Notes: a model not told the origin generated them from the letters alone. Numbered from the stretch's first letter, positions 29,514 through 38,972 are shown. The stretch is 64,000 nucleotides of DNA from Variovorax sp. JS1663 (GCF_002157355.1 NZ_LYMK01000013.1:86382-150381), one strand, 5' to 3'. Numbers and translations: made by a program.

Positions 29514-30638
29514 ATGTACACTCGCACCCCCTTCCGGCAGATCAGCCGTATCTATTCCAGCATCTTGGCCCTCGGGCAGTGGCCCGCCGATGCGAAGGCT
29601 CAAAGCCAAGAAATAGCGCAAGCGGTCAGAGCAAATGCAGCCGCCACTCGTGAACTGGCCGACCAACTTCGCGCGCCTGTTCAACCGCAGACTGAAACTC
29701 AGGCTCCAAATCCCGCAGCGCCTCTGCAGGAAGGCGCTAGCCCAACTGTGCGCTTGCTTGAGCAGTTCCGTCGCAACCTCCTTAGCCGGATTGATCTGCT
29801 GCTATGCATAGATGTGGGTGCGCGATGGGGCGTAGATAGTGCGCTCCTCTTGCTAAAGGACAAGGCGAAGCTCCTTTGCTTTGACCCTGATGAAGAGGAG
29901 TGTGCGCGTCTGCAGGCCCATCATTCTCTTGATGCGGTTGAGTATGTGCCCCTGGCGCTGAGTTCCGATGGCCGAGAGTTGAGCCTAACGATTACGCGAC
30001 AACCCGCCTGCAGTTCGATCTACCCGCCCATAGAGGCGATGTATAAGCACTATCCAGCGCTCATCGACGTCGAGCCAGAACGCGTTGTGTCAGTGCCAAG
30101 CACTAGTCTCGACAAGTTCCTTGCCGAACGCGGCCTACAAAGGCCTGACCTACTAAAACTCGACACGCAGGGTAGCGAGTTAGACATCTTGCAAGGTGCG
30201 GTCGACAACCTTTCGGCGGCATGCATGATCGATATTGAGGTCGAATTCAATCCGATCTATAGCGGACAAACGCTGTTCGGAGAAGTCGACCTTTTCATGA
30301 GGGTGCATGGATTTTCACTCTGGCGCCTCCCGAGCCTGGTTCATTACGCGCCGGAAACGTTTCCCTCTCTGAAAACCCCCTTCCAAGCCGTCTCACACCC
30401 CGGGCGCCTGGAGACGGTGAACCCAGGCAACGGCCAGTTGTTCTGGGGACAGGCGCACTACGTTCGATCCGATTTTTTGCCGGCGAGTCCCGGACCAATC
30501 TCAGCGGACCTTGCGTACCGAGCGGCGGCAATCGCGAGCGCATATGGTTACTGGGATCTCGCACTGTTAGTGCTTGAGAAGTGCAAAGATACGGCCTTCG
30601 AAGCGTTGAGGCTTCGCGAACTTCTGAGCCTGGAGTAA
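29514..30638 (+). CDS. FkbM family methyltransferase
   Basis: This 374-residue protein has a Gln/Ala-rich helical region at 25-60 and an FkbM SAM-dependent methyltransferase core at about 95-260: LCIDVGARWG (97-106), LLCFDPDEEE (120-129) and LLKLDTQGSELDIL (213-226). It probably O-methylates a sugar of the glycan. ATG 29514 is used; a TTG nine bases earlier is possible. Codon use differs from the neighbours (frequent CTA, AAA, TTG and ATA) and GC is visibly lower, which suggests recent arrival. It sits beside the truncated CmcI remnant. Confidence 0.85.
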   Translation: MYTRTPFRQISRIYSSILALGQWPADAKAQSQEIAQAVRANAAATRELADQLRAPVQPQTETQAPNPAAPLQEGASPTVRLLEQFRRNLLSRIDLLLCIDVGARWGVDSALLLLKDKAKLLCFDPDEEECARLQAHHSLDAVEYVPLALSSDGRELSLTITRQPACSSIYPPIEAMYKHYPALIDVEPERVVSVPSTSLDKFLAERGLQRPDLLKLDTQGSELDILQGAVDNLSAACMIDIEVEFNPIYSGQTLFGEVDLFMRVHGFSLWRLPSLVHYAPETFPSLKTPFQAVSHPGRLETVNPGNGQLFWGQAHYVRSDFLPASPGPISADLAYRAAAIASAYGYWDLALLVLEKCKDTAFEALRLRELLSLE

Positions 30639-30743
30639 GGGCTCGACGCCTGGCTCGCACGCTCAGCACTTCGTCTGCCCGTCTTGATGAGACCAAGACT
30701 TGAATCCGCAGATCGATCGCGATCTCTTGTTTCGATACCTGCA

Positions 30744-31136
30744 TCAACGGTCGGCCACGCGCGCCTGCGGACCGGCAAAGACATAGTACTTGTTCAGCAC
30801 GAAGGACAGGCCGAAATACACGACGCCCGCGATCACCTGCGCCACGCCTTCGTGCACGCCGGCATGGCGGATGAGGAGGACCAGCGCCGCAAGATTGGCC
30901 AGGTAAGCCAGCAGAAAGATCGCGACGAAACGGATGATCTCCCGCTGCGGCGGCGCGGCACTGCGAAAGGTGAAGCTGCGATTGAGCAGGTACGAGACGA
31001 TCAGGCCCACGGCGTACCCGATCACATTGCTGACCACCGCACCCAGCCCGGCCAGGTACATGCACGCAAAGATCACTGCGTAGCCGAGCCCGGTATTGAC
31101 GACACCTACCGCGGCGAACCTGAGCAGTTGCCTCAT
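30744..31136 (-). CDS. GtrA-like flippase subunit
   Basis: This 130-residue protein has four membrane segments and belongs to the GtrA family (PF04138), marked by VVNTGLGYAVIF at the start, YLLNRSFTFRS in the middle and FVLNKYYVFAG at the end. GtrA proteins are thought to flip undecaprenyl-phosphate-linked monosaccharides for outer decoration of O-antigen, teichoic acid or arabinogalactan. The ATG at 31136 overlaps the methyltransferase stop as ATGA. It is the last gene of the rfb operon. A 105 bp gap without clear features separates it from the convergent FkbM gene. Confidence 0.9.
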   Translation of the reverse strand: MRQLLRFAAVGVVNTGLGYAVIFACMYLAGLGAVVSNVIGYAVGLIVSYLLNRSFTFRSAAPPQREIIRFVAIFLLAYLANLAALVLLIRHAGVHEGVAQVIAGVVYFGLSFVLNKYYVFAGPQARVADR

Positions 31137-31885
31137 CGGGCGTGGCCTGCGCTGACCCAGTACTGGCCGCCGAGCGGAAGCCAGCCGAGGAACCTTTCGA
31201 GCGGAAGGAACCACGAAAGGCGCGGCGGGACGAACAGGCAGTAGGTCTGGCGCTGCAGTTGGAGACCTGCATGGCGGAACAGCGAGCGCAGCTCCTTCGG
31301 CTTGAGCAGGATCGCGTCGGCATCGAAGGGGCAGGTGCTGACGATGCGCTGCGTCACGGGGTTGAAGGGGTTGTGTTCGAAGATGTCGATCGAGCCGCCC
31401 GGAGCGAGTCGCCCCGCGAGTGTCTCCATCACGCCGGCCCGCTGGGTGGGTGGAATGTGATGGAACACGCTCGCCACGAAGATGAGATCGAAACGACCGA
31501 GCTCCAGGTCTTCGCTTTCGACTTCGAAGCGTGCCTGCGGATTGCTGGCCGCCGCCACCTGCAAGCTGGCCGCGGAGACGTCGGTCCCGACGATCTCGGC
31601 GTCCGGAAATGCAGCCTGCAGGTAGCCGATATTGCGGCCGGTTCCGCAACCGTACTCGAGCACGCGGGCGATCGGGCGGCGCACCGCGCCGCGGATGAGG
31701 TCGACCTTGTAGCGCGCGAAGTACTCCGAATCCTCCGCGTAGAGCTTGGTGCTTTCACGCAGCAGCTCGTCGTAGTCGGCCGAATAGTCGTCGAAGTCGA
31801 TCTTGCCGTTCGCAGCTGCCTCGCCCTCGCCTGAGGGCGCTCCGATGCGGGATGGCGCCTTGGCGCCGCGTTCAGTCCCAGACAC
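31133..31885 (-). CDS. Class I SAM-dependent methyltransferase
   Basis: This 250-residue methyltransferase has motif I in VLEYGCGTGRN (75-85), VGTDVSAASL (motif II, about 99-108) and FDLIFVASVFHHI (motif IV). The C-terminal 60 residues are hydrophobic (LSWFLPLERFLGWLPLG) and may touch the membrane. No ATG fits; GTG at 31885 has a GGAAAGG ribosome site and overlaps the rfbF end by 14 bp. Placed among CDP-sugar genes and GtrA/GtrB partners, it may methylate the CDP-linked or lipid-linked sugar; O- versus C-methylation cannot be told. Confidence 0.82.
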   Translation of the reverse strand: MSGTERGAKAPSRIGAPSGEGEAAANGKIDFDDYSADYDELLRESTKLYAEDSEYFARYKVDLIRGAVRRPIARVLEYGCGTGRNIGYLQAAFPDAEIVGTDVSAASLQVAAASNPQARFEVESEDLELGRFDLIFVASVFHHIPPTQRAGVMETLAGRLAPGGSIDIFEHNPFNPVTQRIVSTCPFDADAILLKPKELRSLFRHAGLQLQRQTYCLFVPPRLSWFLPLERFLGWLPLGGQYWVSAGHAR

Positions 31886-32645
31886 GCCAGGGCGCCTTTC
31901 CACTGTTCCAGAGATCTTCGAGTTCGCGCTTGTCTCGCAGCGTGTCGCAGGGCTGCCAGAAGCCCGTGTGCTGGTGAGCGGCGAGCTGGCCGTCGCGCGC
32001 AATGTTCATGAGCGGTGCACGCTCCCAGGAGGTCAAATCGTCTGCGATGTAGTCGATCGCCTTCGGCTCGAGAATGAAAAAGCCGCCGTTGATCCAGCCG
32101 ATCTCGTCGCTGGGCTTCTCCTCGAAGCTCGTGACGTGATGGTCTGCATCGAGATTCAGCACCCCGAAGCGCCCGGGCGGCTGCACCGCGAGCACAGTGG
32201 CCAGCTTGCCATGGCGGCGATGGAATGCGAGCTCTGCGCCGATGTCGGCGTCGGAGAGTCCGTCGCCGTAGGTCAGGCAGAAGGTCTCGTCGTCCAGGTA
32301 TTTCGCAGCACGCTTGAGTCGCCCGCCAGTCAAGGTGTCGGCGCCAGTATCGACCAGCGTGATGCGCCAGTCTTCGGCATGGCTGTTGAGGATCTGATGG
32401 TCGCCCGTGCTGAGGTCGATGCGCATGTCCGACATGTGCCGGTAGTAGTTGAAGAAGAACTCCTTGATCACATACCCCTTGTAGCCGAGGCAGATCACGA
32501 AGTCGTTGATTCCGTGATGGGCGTAGATCTTCATGATGTGCCACAACAGTGGCCGGCCGCCGATCTCGACCATCGGCTTGGGTTTGGTATCGGACTCTTC
32601 GGCGATGCGCGTGCCGAGGCCTCCGGCAAGGATGACTGCTTTCAT
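31872..32645 (-). CDS. rfbF: Glucose-1-phosphate cytidylyltransferase
   Basis: This 257-residue protein equals the length of RfbF/DdhA, which makes CDP-glucose from CTP and glucose-1-phosphate. The nucleotide loop is LAGGLGTRIAEES and KPKPMVEIGG follows. WHIMKIYAHHGINDFVICLGYKG is diagnostic for this family over RfbA. The ATG is at 32645, 16 bp after the GtrB-like gene. Product CDP-glucose is the substrate for RfbG in the same operon. Confidence 0.95.
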   Translation of the reverse strand: MKAVILAGGLGTRIAEESDTKPKPMVEIGGRPLLWHIMKIYAHHGINDFVICLGYKGYVIKEFFFNYYRHMSDMRIDLSTGDHQILNSHAEDWRITLVDTGADTLTGGRLKRAAKYLDDETFCLTYGDGLSDADIGAELAFHRRHGKLATVLAVQPPGRFGVLNLDADHHVTSFEEKPSDEIGWINGGFFILEPKAIDYIADDLTSWERAPLMNIARDGQLAAHQHTGFWQPCDTLRDKRELEDLWNSGKAPWRVWD

Positions 32646-32661
32646 GTGCTCTCTTCGTTGA

Positions 32662-33645
32662 CTAAAGCTTGAGTTCGTCGGGCTGAATGTTGAGGCTGCG
32701 CTCGACGATGGCGATAGGGTCAGATCGCAGAACGCGATAGATCCGCAGGATGTACTCGCCGATGATCCCCAACAGGAAGGCGTTGAGCCCGATGCCAAAA
32801 AGAACCAGCAATTGGATGCTCACGAAACCCGGAGGAAGATCGGGCTGCAGCAGGCGCAGGATCACGTAGTACAGGGACGCCGCCAGGCTGCTGAGCAGGA
32901 TGACGATACCCAGGAAGGACGCCATGCGCAGCGGCACTGTCGAGTGGTTGAACACCGCGGTCAGCCCGAGCCGCATCAGCCGCTTGACGTCGAACTTGCT
33001 CTCGCCTGCCGTCCGTGCATCGCGATCGTAGGGAATACCGGTTTGGTTGAAGCCGAGGCCGGCGATCATTCCGCGCAGATAGGGGTTCGCCGTACGGAAT
33101 TTAGCGATGGCCTCGATCACGGCCCGATCGACGAGCCGGAAGTCGCCGACGTCGCGCGGGATGGGATGCTCGCTGACCTTGTCGATCACCCAATAGCCGC
33201 ATTTGCGAATCCAGTTCAGCAGCCGGCCTTCCGGACGCTTGCGCCGGATGCCGTAGACCACATGGAAGCCTTGCTGCCACAACGCGAAGAACTGCTCCAG
33301 CATCTCCGGTGGATCCTGCAGGTCGGCGTCGATCTGCATGACCGCATCGCCTCGCGCATGCAGGTAGTTGGCGAGGATCGAGCTCTGGAATCCGAAGTTG
33401 CGGGAGAAGCGAATGGCGCGCACGCGCGGGTCGACGGCGGCAAGCCGGACCAGCATCGGCCAAGTCTCATCGTCCGAATGATTGTCGGTAAAGACGAACT
33501 CGAGGTCGCAGCGATCGGCCATGCGATCCGCCACAGCGACGAGTCGTGCGTACAGGGCGTCCAGGTTGCCGGCCTCGTTGAGGACCGGAATGGCGATCGA
33601 GATCAGCGGCCGGCGCTCCTGCGCGAGCGTGGGGGCGTCGTTCAT
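32662..33645 (-). CDS. GtrB/ArnC-type polyprenyl-phosphate glycosyltransferase
   Basis: This 327-residue GT2 enzyme has two C-terminal membrane helices, as in GtrB, ArnC and DPM1-like proteins that load a sugar onto undecaprenyl phosphate. Motifs are IAIPVLNEAGNL (18-29), DNHSDDETW (54-62), IDADLQDPPE (105-114) and SRNFGFQSSI (81-90). A GtrA gene four positions downstream supports a Gtr-type role. Located between the CDP-sugar genes, it may use a CDP-6-deoxyhexose instead of UDP-glucose; this is inference. The ATG at 33645 is coupled to the epimerase stop (ATGA). Confidence 0.9.
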   Translation of the reverse strand: MNDAPTLAQERRPLISIAIPVLNEAGNLDALYARLVAVADRMADRCDLEFVFTDNHSDDETWPMLVRLAAVDPRVRAIRFSRNFGFQSSILANYLHARGDAVMQIDADLQDPPEMLEQFFALWQQGFHVVYGIRRKRPEGRLLNWIRKCGYWVIDKVSEHPIPRDVGDFRLVDRAVIEAIAKFRTANPYLRGMIAGLGFNQTGIPYDRDARTAGESKFDVKRLMRLGLTAVFNHSTVPLRMASFLGIVILLSSLAASLYYVILRLLQPDLPPGFVSIQLLVLFGIGLNAFLLGIIGEYILRIYRVLRSDPIAIVERSLNIQPDELKL

Positions 33646-34472
33646 GCTTGTTTTGCTGCGCCGGCCAGCACGGACTGCACGTAGGCCGTCACGCCCTCCA
33701 GCGCCGGCTGAAAGTGGATGTGTTCGAGCGCGCGCGGCCGCTGGAGCACGGTTGCATAGTTGTCGTCGGGCGGCTCGGGTCGCGCGCCGATGCGCAGCAG
33801 CTCGAGCCGGTCCAGCGAAGCGAAGACGTGGGTTGCCAGGTCGCTCAGCGTGCAGGGTGCCCCGTGGCTGAGCGCCGTCACGCCCTTCGCACCGGCTGCA
33901 AGCACGGCATGCATCGCAGCCACGTCGTCATTCACGTGGTGATACTCGCGCAGTTGCCGGCCTGGAGACATCTCGAAGGGGCGCTTCTCGCGCAGTGCCC
34001 TGCAGAGCTGGCCCAGGAACATGAACGGGGCGGGCTCGCCCCTGCCGTAGAGCGTATGCAGCTGCAGGTGCGTCACAGGATCGCCCGCCGCCGCCCGCTC
34101 CGCCGCTAGCCGGCCGAGGTCGGCCTTGGTGGCGATGTAGGCGTTCGGATGCTCGAGCAGCCGCTCCATCACCGTGCCGAAGGTGACCACGCGCAGTCCC
34201 GCGGCGCACGCGCCATCGATGATGCGAGCGGGCAACTCGACGTTGACCCGCTGGTGTTCGGCGCGCGGCAATGCCGGGTCGAGCACGCCCGAGACGACCA
34301 GCACCACCGATCCAGGCTCCGCGCGATCGAAATAGCGCGCGACCGAGTCGACCGCATCGCTTTGCCACCAGCGTTCGTAGACCTCGCGTTCCGGCGCGAC
34401 GATTTCGGTCGCAGGGCGCGACGCGCAGATGGCACGTCCAAGCCGCCCGCGGCCGCCGATCACGTACATCAT
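33642..34472 (-). CDS. NAD-dependent epimerase/reductase (likely CDP-4-keto-6-deoxyhexose reductase)
   Basis: This 276-residue short-chain dehydrogenase has a slightly altered dinucleotide loop, VIGGRGRLGRAI (4-15), and a catalytic Tyr112-x3-Lys116 (NAYIATK). Immediately downstream of RfbG, it most likely reduces the 4-keto group of CDP-4-keto-6-deoxyglucose, as abequose/paratose synthases do for related CDP-sugars. It is short for a true abequose synthase (about 300 residues). Tandem ATGs at 34472 and 34469 are available; the first overlaps the rfbG stop. Substrate and stereochemistry remain inferred. Confidence 0.8.
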   Translation of the reverse strand: MMYVIGGRGRLGRAICASRPATEIVAPEREVYERWWQSDAVDSVARYFDRAEPGSVVLVVSGVLDPALPRAEHQRVNVELPARIIDGACAAGLRVVTFGTVMERLLEHPNAYIATKADLGRLAAERAAAGDPVTHLQLHTLYGRGEPAPFMFLGQLCRALREKRPFEMSPGRQLREYHHVNDDVAAMHAVLAAGAKGVTALSHGAPCTLSDLATHVFASLDRLELLRIGARPEPPDDNYATVLQRPRALEHIHFQPALEGVTAYVQSVLAGAAKQA

Positions 34473-35554
34473 GGGGCGATATCCTTGCGCCAGGCGTCGA
34501 TCTGCCCCAACGTGAACGCCTTCGCGCTGCCGGGCGTCCCGTAGTAGTTGCGATACCAAGCCGCCGTCTCGCTGATCACGCGCGGCGTGTCCCACGCCGG
34601 GCGCCAATCCAGCAGGTTGCGCGCCAGTGAGCTGTCCAGCGCGAGTGCCCCGGCTTCCGGCAACGGGTTGTTCATGAACTCGAGGACCGGGCGCTGCCAT
34701 GCGCCGCTCATGAGTTCGAGCACCTCGCGCACAGAGTAGTGCTTGAGCTCCTGCGGCCCGAGGTTCCATGCACGCGCGAAGTCCTGCGGGCGCGGACCTA
34801 CCAGCTTCGACAGCAGCAGCAAATACCCATGCACGAGCGCAAGAACATGCTGCCAGGGTCGCGTGGCGTCGGGATAGCGCAGCGTCAGCTGCGTGCCGTT
34901 GACCACGCTGCGCACGAAATCGGGGATGAGCCTGTCCTCCGACCAGTCCCCGCCGCCGACGATGTTGCCGCCGCGCGCAGTCGCGATCGCCGGCCCCTTG
35001 CCCTCGGTGAAAGGATAGGACGCGGCATAGCTCTGAATCACCATCTCGGCGGCCGCCTTGGAGGCGCTGTAGGGATCCTTGCCACCAAGCGGGTCGTTTT
35101 CGCGATACGGCCACGACCATTCGTTGTTGCGGTAAACCTTGTCAGTGGTGACGCAGACCACGCCGCGAACGCTGCCTACGCTGCGCGCCGCCTCGAGGAC
35201 GTGGGCCGTCCCCTGGGCGTTGACCTGGAAGGTCCAGAGCGGCTCGCGGTACGAGCGCCGCACGAGCGGCTGTGCGGCAAGGTGCAGCACCAGTTCCGGC
35301 TCAAAGCTGCGCATCGCATCCAGGAGATGCTCGTACTCGCAGATGTCGCCAAGCGTGCTGGCGTGCATCTCGCTCTCGACGCCCGCCGCGACAAAAAGCG
35401 ACGGCGTGGTGTCAGCCGGCAGGGAGTAGCCCGCGACGTTCGCGCCGAGCGATCGCAGCCACAGGCATGCCCACCCCCCCGTGAAGCCCGTATGGCCCGT
35501 GACAAAAACTTTTCGGCCAGTGAGCGCCGCTTCGAAGTCCGTCGCCACCGTCAT
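34469..35554 (-). CDS. rfbG: CDP-glucose 4,6-dehydratase
   Basis: This 361-residue enzyme converts CDP-glucose to CDP-4-keto-6-deoxyglucose. It has VTGHTGFTGGWACLWL, a loop specific to RfbG/DdhB, then VVCVTTDKVYRN and [12 protein letters not shown] (Tyr-x3-Lys), and ARGGNIVGGGDWSEDRLIPD. The ATG at 35554 overlaps the rfbC stop. It sits in the same operon as RfbF, but the next enzyme of the 3,6-dideoxyhexose route, RfbH, is absent from the window. Confidence 0.96.
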   Translation of the reverse strand: MTVATDFEAALTGRKVFVTGHTGFTGGWACLWLRSLGANVAGYSLPADTTPSLFVAAGVESEMHASTLGDICEYEHLLDAMRSFEPELVLHLAAQPLVRRSYREPLWTFQVNAQGTAHVLEAARSVGSVRGVVCVTTDKVYRNNEWSWPYRENDPLGGKDPYSASKAAAEMVIQSYAASYPFTEGKGPAIATARGGNIVGGGDWSEDRLIPDFVRSVVNGTQLTLRYPDATRPWQHVLALVHGYLLLLSKLVGPRPQDFARAWNLGPQELKHYSVREVLELMSGAWQRPVLEFMNNPLPEAGALALDSSLARNLLDWRPAWDTPRVISETAAWYRNYYGTPGSAKAFTLGQIDAWRKDIAP

Positions 35555-36099
35555 GCGAACAACTCCGCGTTGTCCAACATCGAGGCCTGTCGGTCCTTGG
35601 CCGACAGCTGGGGCGGAACGCCCGTGTCCGGCCACCGGATGCCAAGACCCGGGTCATCCCACAAGATCGCCCGCTCATGCGCCGGCGCATAGTAGTCCGT
35701 CGTCTTGTACAGAAAGTCCGCCGACTCGCTTGTCACAAGGAACCCGTGCGCGAATCCCTCGGGCACCCACAGTTGCTTGTGATTCTCTTCCGTGAGCTCC
35801 GCACCGACCCATTGCCCGAAGGTCGACGACGACTTGCGGATGTCCACCGCCACATCGAACACTGCTCCACGCACGACGCGCACCAGCTTCCCTTGCGGTT
35901 GCTGGATTTGGTAATGCAGCCCTCGCAGCACGCCTTTGACTGAACGCGAATGGTTGTCCTGCACGAACTCCACATGCCGCCCCACCGCTTCATCGAAGGC
36001 CCGGCCATTGAAGCTCTCGTAGAAAAACCCGCGCGCATCCCCGAACACCTTCGGCTCGATGACCAGCACCTCCGGAATCGCAGTCGGTGTGACCTTCAT
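35551..36099 (-). CDS. rfbC: dTDP-4-dehydrorhamnose 3,5-epimerase
   Basis: This 182-residue cupin-type epimerase catalyses the third step of dTDP-L-rhamnose synthesis. FVQDNHSRSVKGVLRGLHYQ holds the catalytic His, and QLWVPEGFAHGFLV and YKTTDYYAP complete the active site. Length is standard. The ATG at 36099 shares its A with the rfbA stop (TGATG), and its own stop overlaps rfbG, so translation is coupled on both sides. Confidence 0.97.
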   Translation of the reverse strand: MKVTPTAIPEVLVIEPKVFGDARGFFYESFNGRAFDEAVGRHVEFVQDNHSRSVKGVLRGLHYQIQQPQGKLVRVVRGAVFDVAVDIRKSSSTFGQWVGAELTEENHKQLWVPEGFAHGFLVTSESADFLYKTTDYYAPAHERAILWDDPGLGIRWPDTGVPPQLSAKDRQASMLDNAELFA

Positions 36100-36983
36100 C
36101 AGCGCACCTCGTCCGTCAACAGTCGGTTCAGATACTTGCCATAGCCGCTCTTCTCCAGCGGCTTGGCCAACACCTCGAGCTGCTCGGCGGTAATGAAGCC
36201 GTTGCGCCACGCGATTTCCTCCGGGCATGCGATCTTCAGCCCCTGCCGGTGCTCCAGCGTTGCGATGAACTGCCCAGCCTCGAGCAAGCTCTCATGCGTG
36301 CCGGTATCAAGCCATGCGTAGCCGCGCTGCATGATCTGCACACTGAGCTGATCGCGCTCCAGATAGGCCTGGTTCACGGCGGTGATCTCCAGCTCGCCTC
36401 GCGCGCTCGGCTTGACGGCCTTCGCGATGTCGACGACCTGGTTGTCATAGAAGTACAGGCCCGTGACCGCGTAGCTGCTCTTGGGCTTGGCAGGCTTCTC
36501 TTCAATGCTGCTGGCCTTGCCGTTGGCATCGAAAGCGACCACGCCATAGCGCTCGGGGTCGTGCACGTGATATGCGAAAACGGTCGCTCCTTTGGCCTTC
36601 GCGTCGGCGTCGAAGAGCAGGGGCTCGAAGTCGTGCCCATAGAAGATGTTGTCCCCCAGCACCAACGCACTCGGCGCATCGCCGATGAACTTGTCGCCGA
36701 TGATGAAGGCCTGCGCCAGCCCGTCCGGGCTGGGCTGCACCGCGTACTGCAGGTTGATGCCCCATTGGCTTCCATCCCCCAGCAACTGTTGAAACCGCGG
36801 CGTGTCCTGCGGCGTGCTGATGACCAGGATGTCGCGCATGCCGCCGAGCATGAGCGTGCTCAACGGGTAATAGATCATCGGCTTGTCGTAGACCGGCAGC
36901 AGCTGCTTGCTGATCGCCAACGTGGCAGGGTGCAGCCGGGTGCCGGAGCCGCCGGCGAGGATGATGCCTTTTCTTTGTGTCAT
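36099..36983 (-). CDS. rfbA: Glucose-1-phosphate thymidylyltransferase
   Basis: This 294-residue enzyme makes dTDP-glucose, the first step to dTDP-L-rhamnose. [14 protein letters not shown] and [18 protein letters not shown] give the nucleotide site, with [10 protein letters not shown] and [21 protein letters not shown] further on. Length and motifs are canonical for RmlA. The ATG at 36983 follows AGGGACGAC. A 17 bp gap separates it from rfbD upstream. Confidence 0.97.
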   Translation of the reverse strand: MTQRKGIILAGGSGTRLHPATLAISKQLLPVYDKPMIYYPLSTLMLGGMRDILVISTPQDTPRFQQLLGDGSQWGINLQYAVQPSPDGLAQAFIIGDKFIGDAPSALVLGDNIFYGHDFEPLLFDADAKAKGATVFAYHVHDPERYGVVAFDANGKASSIEEKPAKPKSSYAVTGLYFYDNQVVDIAKAVKPSARGELEITAVNQAYLERDQLSVQIMQRGYAWLDTGTHESLLEAGQFIATLEHRQGLKIACPEEIAWRNGFITAEQLEVLAKPLEKSGYGKYLNRLLTDEVR

Positions 36984-37000
36984 GTCGTCCCTTGTCGTGG

Positions 37001-37891
37001 TCAGAGCGTCTCTTTGAGCATGCGCGCGACGCCGAGCCGCCAATCCGGCAGCTCGAGCCCGAACGCAGCACGCAGCTTGCCGGTGTCCAGGCGCGAGTTG
37101 TGGGGCCGGCGTGCCGGCGTCGGGAATGCGCTGGTCGGCACGGGCTCGATGGCGTCGGGCTGCACCTTGAGCTCGACACCCGCCGCCTGAGCCTGTGCAA
37201 GAACGAAGCGAGCATAGCCGTGCCAAGTGGTCTCGCCGGCCGCCACGAGATGGTAGAGCCCCGTCTTGGACGGATCGCGCAAGGTCTGGCGAATCGCATG
37301 CGCCGTGACGTCCGCGAGGAGTTCCGCGCCCGTCGGTGAGCCGAACTGGTCATCGATCACCGTCAACCGATCGCGCTCCTTGGCCAGGCGAAGCATCGTC
37401 TTGGCGAAGTTGCCGCCGCGGGCCGCATAGACCCAGCTCGTGCGAAAGATCAGGTGGCGCGTGCAGTTCGAGGCGACCAGTTGCTCGCCCTCGAGCTTGG
37501 TCTGGCCATAGACACTGAGCGGGCCGGTGGGATCACCCTCCCGCCAGGGCGTGGTCCCGCCGCCATCGAACACATAGTCGGTTGAGTAATGAACCATCAG
37601 CGCACCGAGTTGCTGCGCCGCCTGCGCCACCACGCCGGGTGACGTGGCGTTGAGCTTCCTTGCCAGTTCGGGCTCGCTCTCCGCCTTGTCGACGGCCGTA
37701 TGGGCCGCCGCATTGACGATCACGTCGGGCTTGACCTGAAGGACGGTGTCCGCCAACCGCTCGGGCTCGCTGAAGTCCGCATGGAAGTCGGTGCTGTCGA
37801 AATCGAGCGCCACCAGCTCGCCCAGCGGCGCCAGGCTGCGCTGCAGCTCCCAGCCGACCTGCCCTCCCTTGCCGAGCAGGAGCAGCTTCAT
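37001..37891 (-). CDS. rfbD: dTDP-4-dehydrorhamnose reductase
   Basis: This 296-residue NADPH-dependent reductase performs the last step to dTDP-L-rhamnose. [13 protein letters not shown] is the nucleotide loop, STDYVFDG and [12 protein letters not shown] (Tyr-x3-Lys) the active site, and [12 protein letters not shown] a further family mark. The ATG at 37891 overlaps the rfbB stop as ATGA. The order rfbB-rfbD-rfbA-rfbC matches the classic Salmonella arrangement. Confidence 0.97.
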   Translation of the reverse strand: MKLLLLGKGGQVGWELQRSLAPLGELVALDFDSTDFHADFSEPERLADTVLQVKPDVIVNAAAHTAVDKAESEPELARKLNATSPGVVAQAAQQLGALMVHYSTDYVFDGGGTTPWREGDPTGPLSVYGQTKLEGEQLVASNCTRHLIFRTSWVYAARGGNFAKTMLRLAKERDRLTVIDDQFGSPTGAELLADVTAHAIRQTLRDPSKTGLYHLVAAGETTWHGYARFVLAQAQAAGVELKVQPDAIEPVPTSAFPTPARRPHNSRLDTGKLRAAFGLELPDWRLGVARMLKETL

Positions 37892-38952
37892 GCCGCCGCC
37901 TCGTATTGCTTCTTCACCCAATCCCGGTACGCACCGCTTTGCACGTTGCGCACCCATCCGGCGTTGTCCAGGTACCACTCGACCGTCTTGCGAATGCCGG
38001 TGTCGAAGGTCTCGGCCGGCTTCCAGCCCAGCTCGCGTTCGAGCTTGCGCGCGTCGATGGCATAGCGGCGGTCGTGGCCGGGGCGGTCGGTCACGTAGGT
38101 GATCTGTTCGCGGTAGCTTCGGCCGTCGGCACGCGGGCGCAGTTCGTCAAGCAGCGCGCAAACCGTATTGACGATCTCGATGTTGGGCTTCTCGTTCCAG
38201 CCGCCCACGTTGTAGGTCTCGCCCAGCTTGCCGGCTTCGAGCACGCGGCGAATGGCGCTGCAATGGTCCTTCACGTAGAGCCAGTCGCGCACCTGCATGC
38301 CGTCGCCATATACCGGCAGCGGCTTGCCCGCCAGCGCGTTGACGATCATCAGCGGGATCAGCTTCTCGGGGAAATGGAAGGGGCCGTAGTTGTTCGAGCA
38401 GTTGGTAGTCAGCACCGGCAGCCCGTAGGTGTGGTGCCAGGCCCGCACCAGGTGGTCGCTGGCGGCCTTGCTGGCCGAGTACGGGCTGTTGGGCTCGTAT
38501 TTGTTTTCCTCGGTGAAGGCCGGGTCGGTGGGCGACAGAGAGCCGTAGACCTCGTCGGTCGAGACATGGAGGAAGCGGAAGGCCGCTTTCCGATCTGCCG
38601 GCAAGCCATTCCAGTAACCCCGCACAGACTCCAGCAGGCGGAACGTCCCGAGCACGTTGGTCTGCACGAAATCCTCGGGCCCGTGAATCGAGCGGTCCAC
38701 ATGCGACTCGGCCGCGAAGTTGAGCACCGCGCGCGGCTGGTGCTCGGCCAGCAGCCGGTCGACCTGGGCACTGTCGCCGATGTCGCCCTGCACGAAGATG
38801 TGCTTCGGGTTGCCCTTGAGCGAGGCCAGGGTTTCGAGGTTGCCGGCATAGGTCAGCTTGTCGAGATTGACCAGGGCCTCGTCAACCTGGGCGAGCCAAT
38901 CGAGAACGAAGTTGGCGCCGATGAAGCCGGCGCCGCCGGTAACGAGGATCAT
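37888..38952 (-). CDS. rfbB: dTDP-glucose 4,6-dehydratase
   Basis: This 354-residue enzyme opens the leftward operon and converts dTDP-glucose to dTDP-4-keto-6-deoxyglucose. The NAD loop is [14 protein letters not shown], the catalytic motif [11 protein letters not shown] (Asp-Glu), and Tyr-x3-Lys lies in [13 protein letters not shown]. The ribosome site AAGGGAAG precedes the ATG at 38952. A hairpin with a T tract lies between the putative promoter and this start, noted separately. Confidence 0.97.
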   Translation of the reverse strand: MILVTGGAGFIGANFVLDWLAQVDEALVNLDKLTYAGNLETLASLKGNPKHIFVQGDIGDSAQVDRLLAEHQPRAVLNFAAESHVDRSIHGPEDFVQTNVLGTFRLLESVRGYWNGLPADRKAAFRFLHVSTDEVYGSLSPTDPAFTEENKYEPNSPYSASKAASDHLVRAWHHTYGLPVLTTNCSNNYGPFHFPEKLIPLMIVNALAGKPLPVYGDGMQVRDWLYVKDHCSAIRRVLEAGKLGETYNVGGWNEKPNIEIVNTVCALLDELRPRADGRSYREQITYVTDRPGHDRRYAIDARKLERELGWKPAETFDTGIRKTVEWYLDNAGWVRNVQSGAYRDWVKKQYEAAA

Positions 38953-38972
38953 GGGGTCTTCCCTTGCAATGG

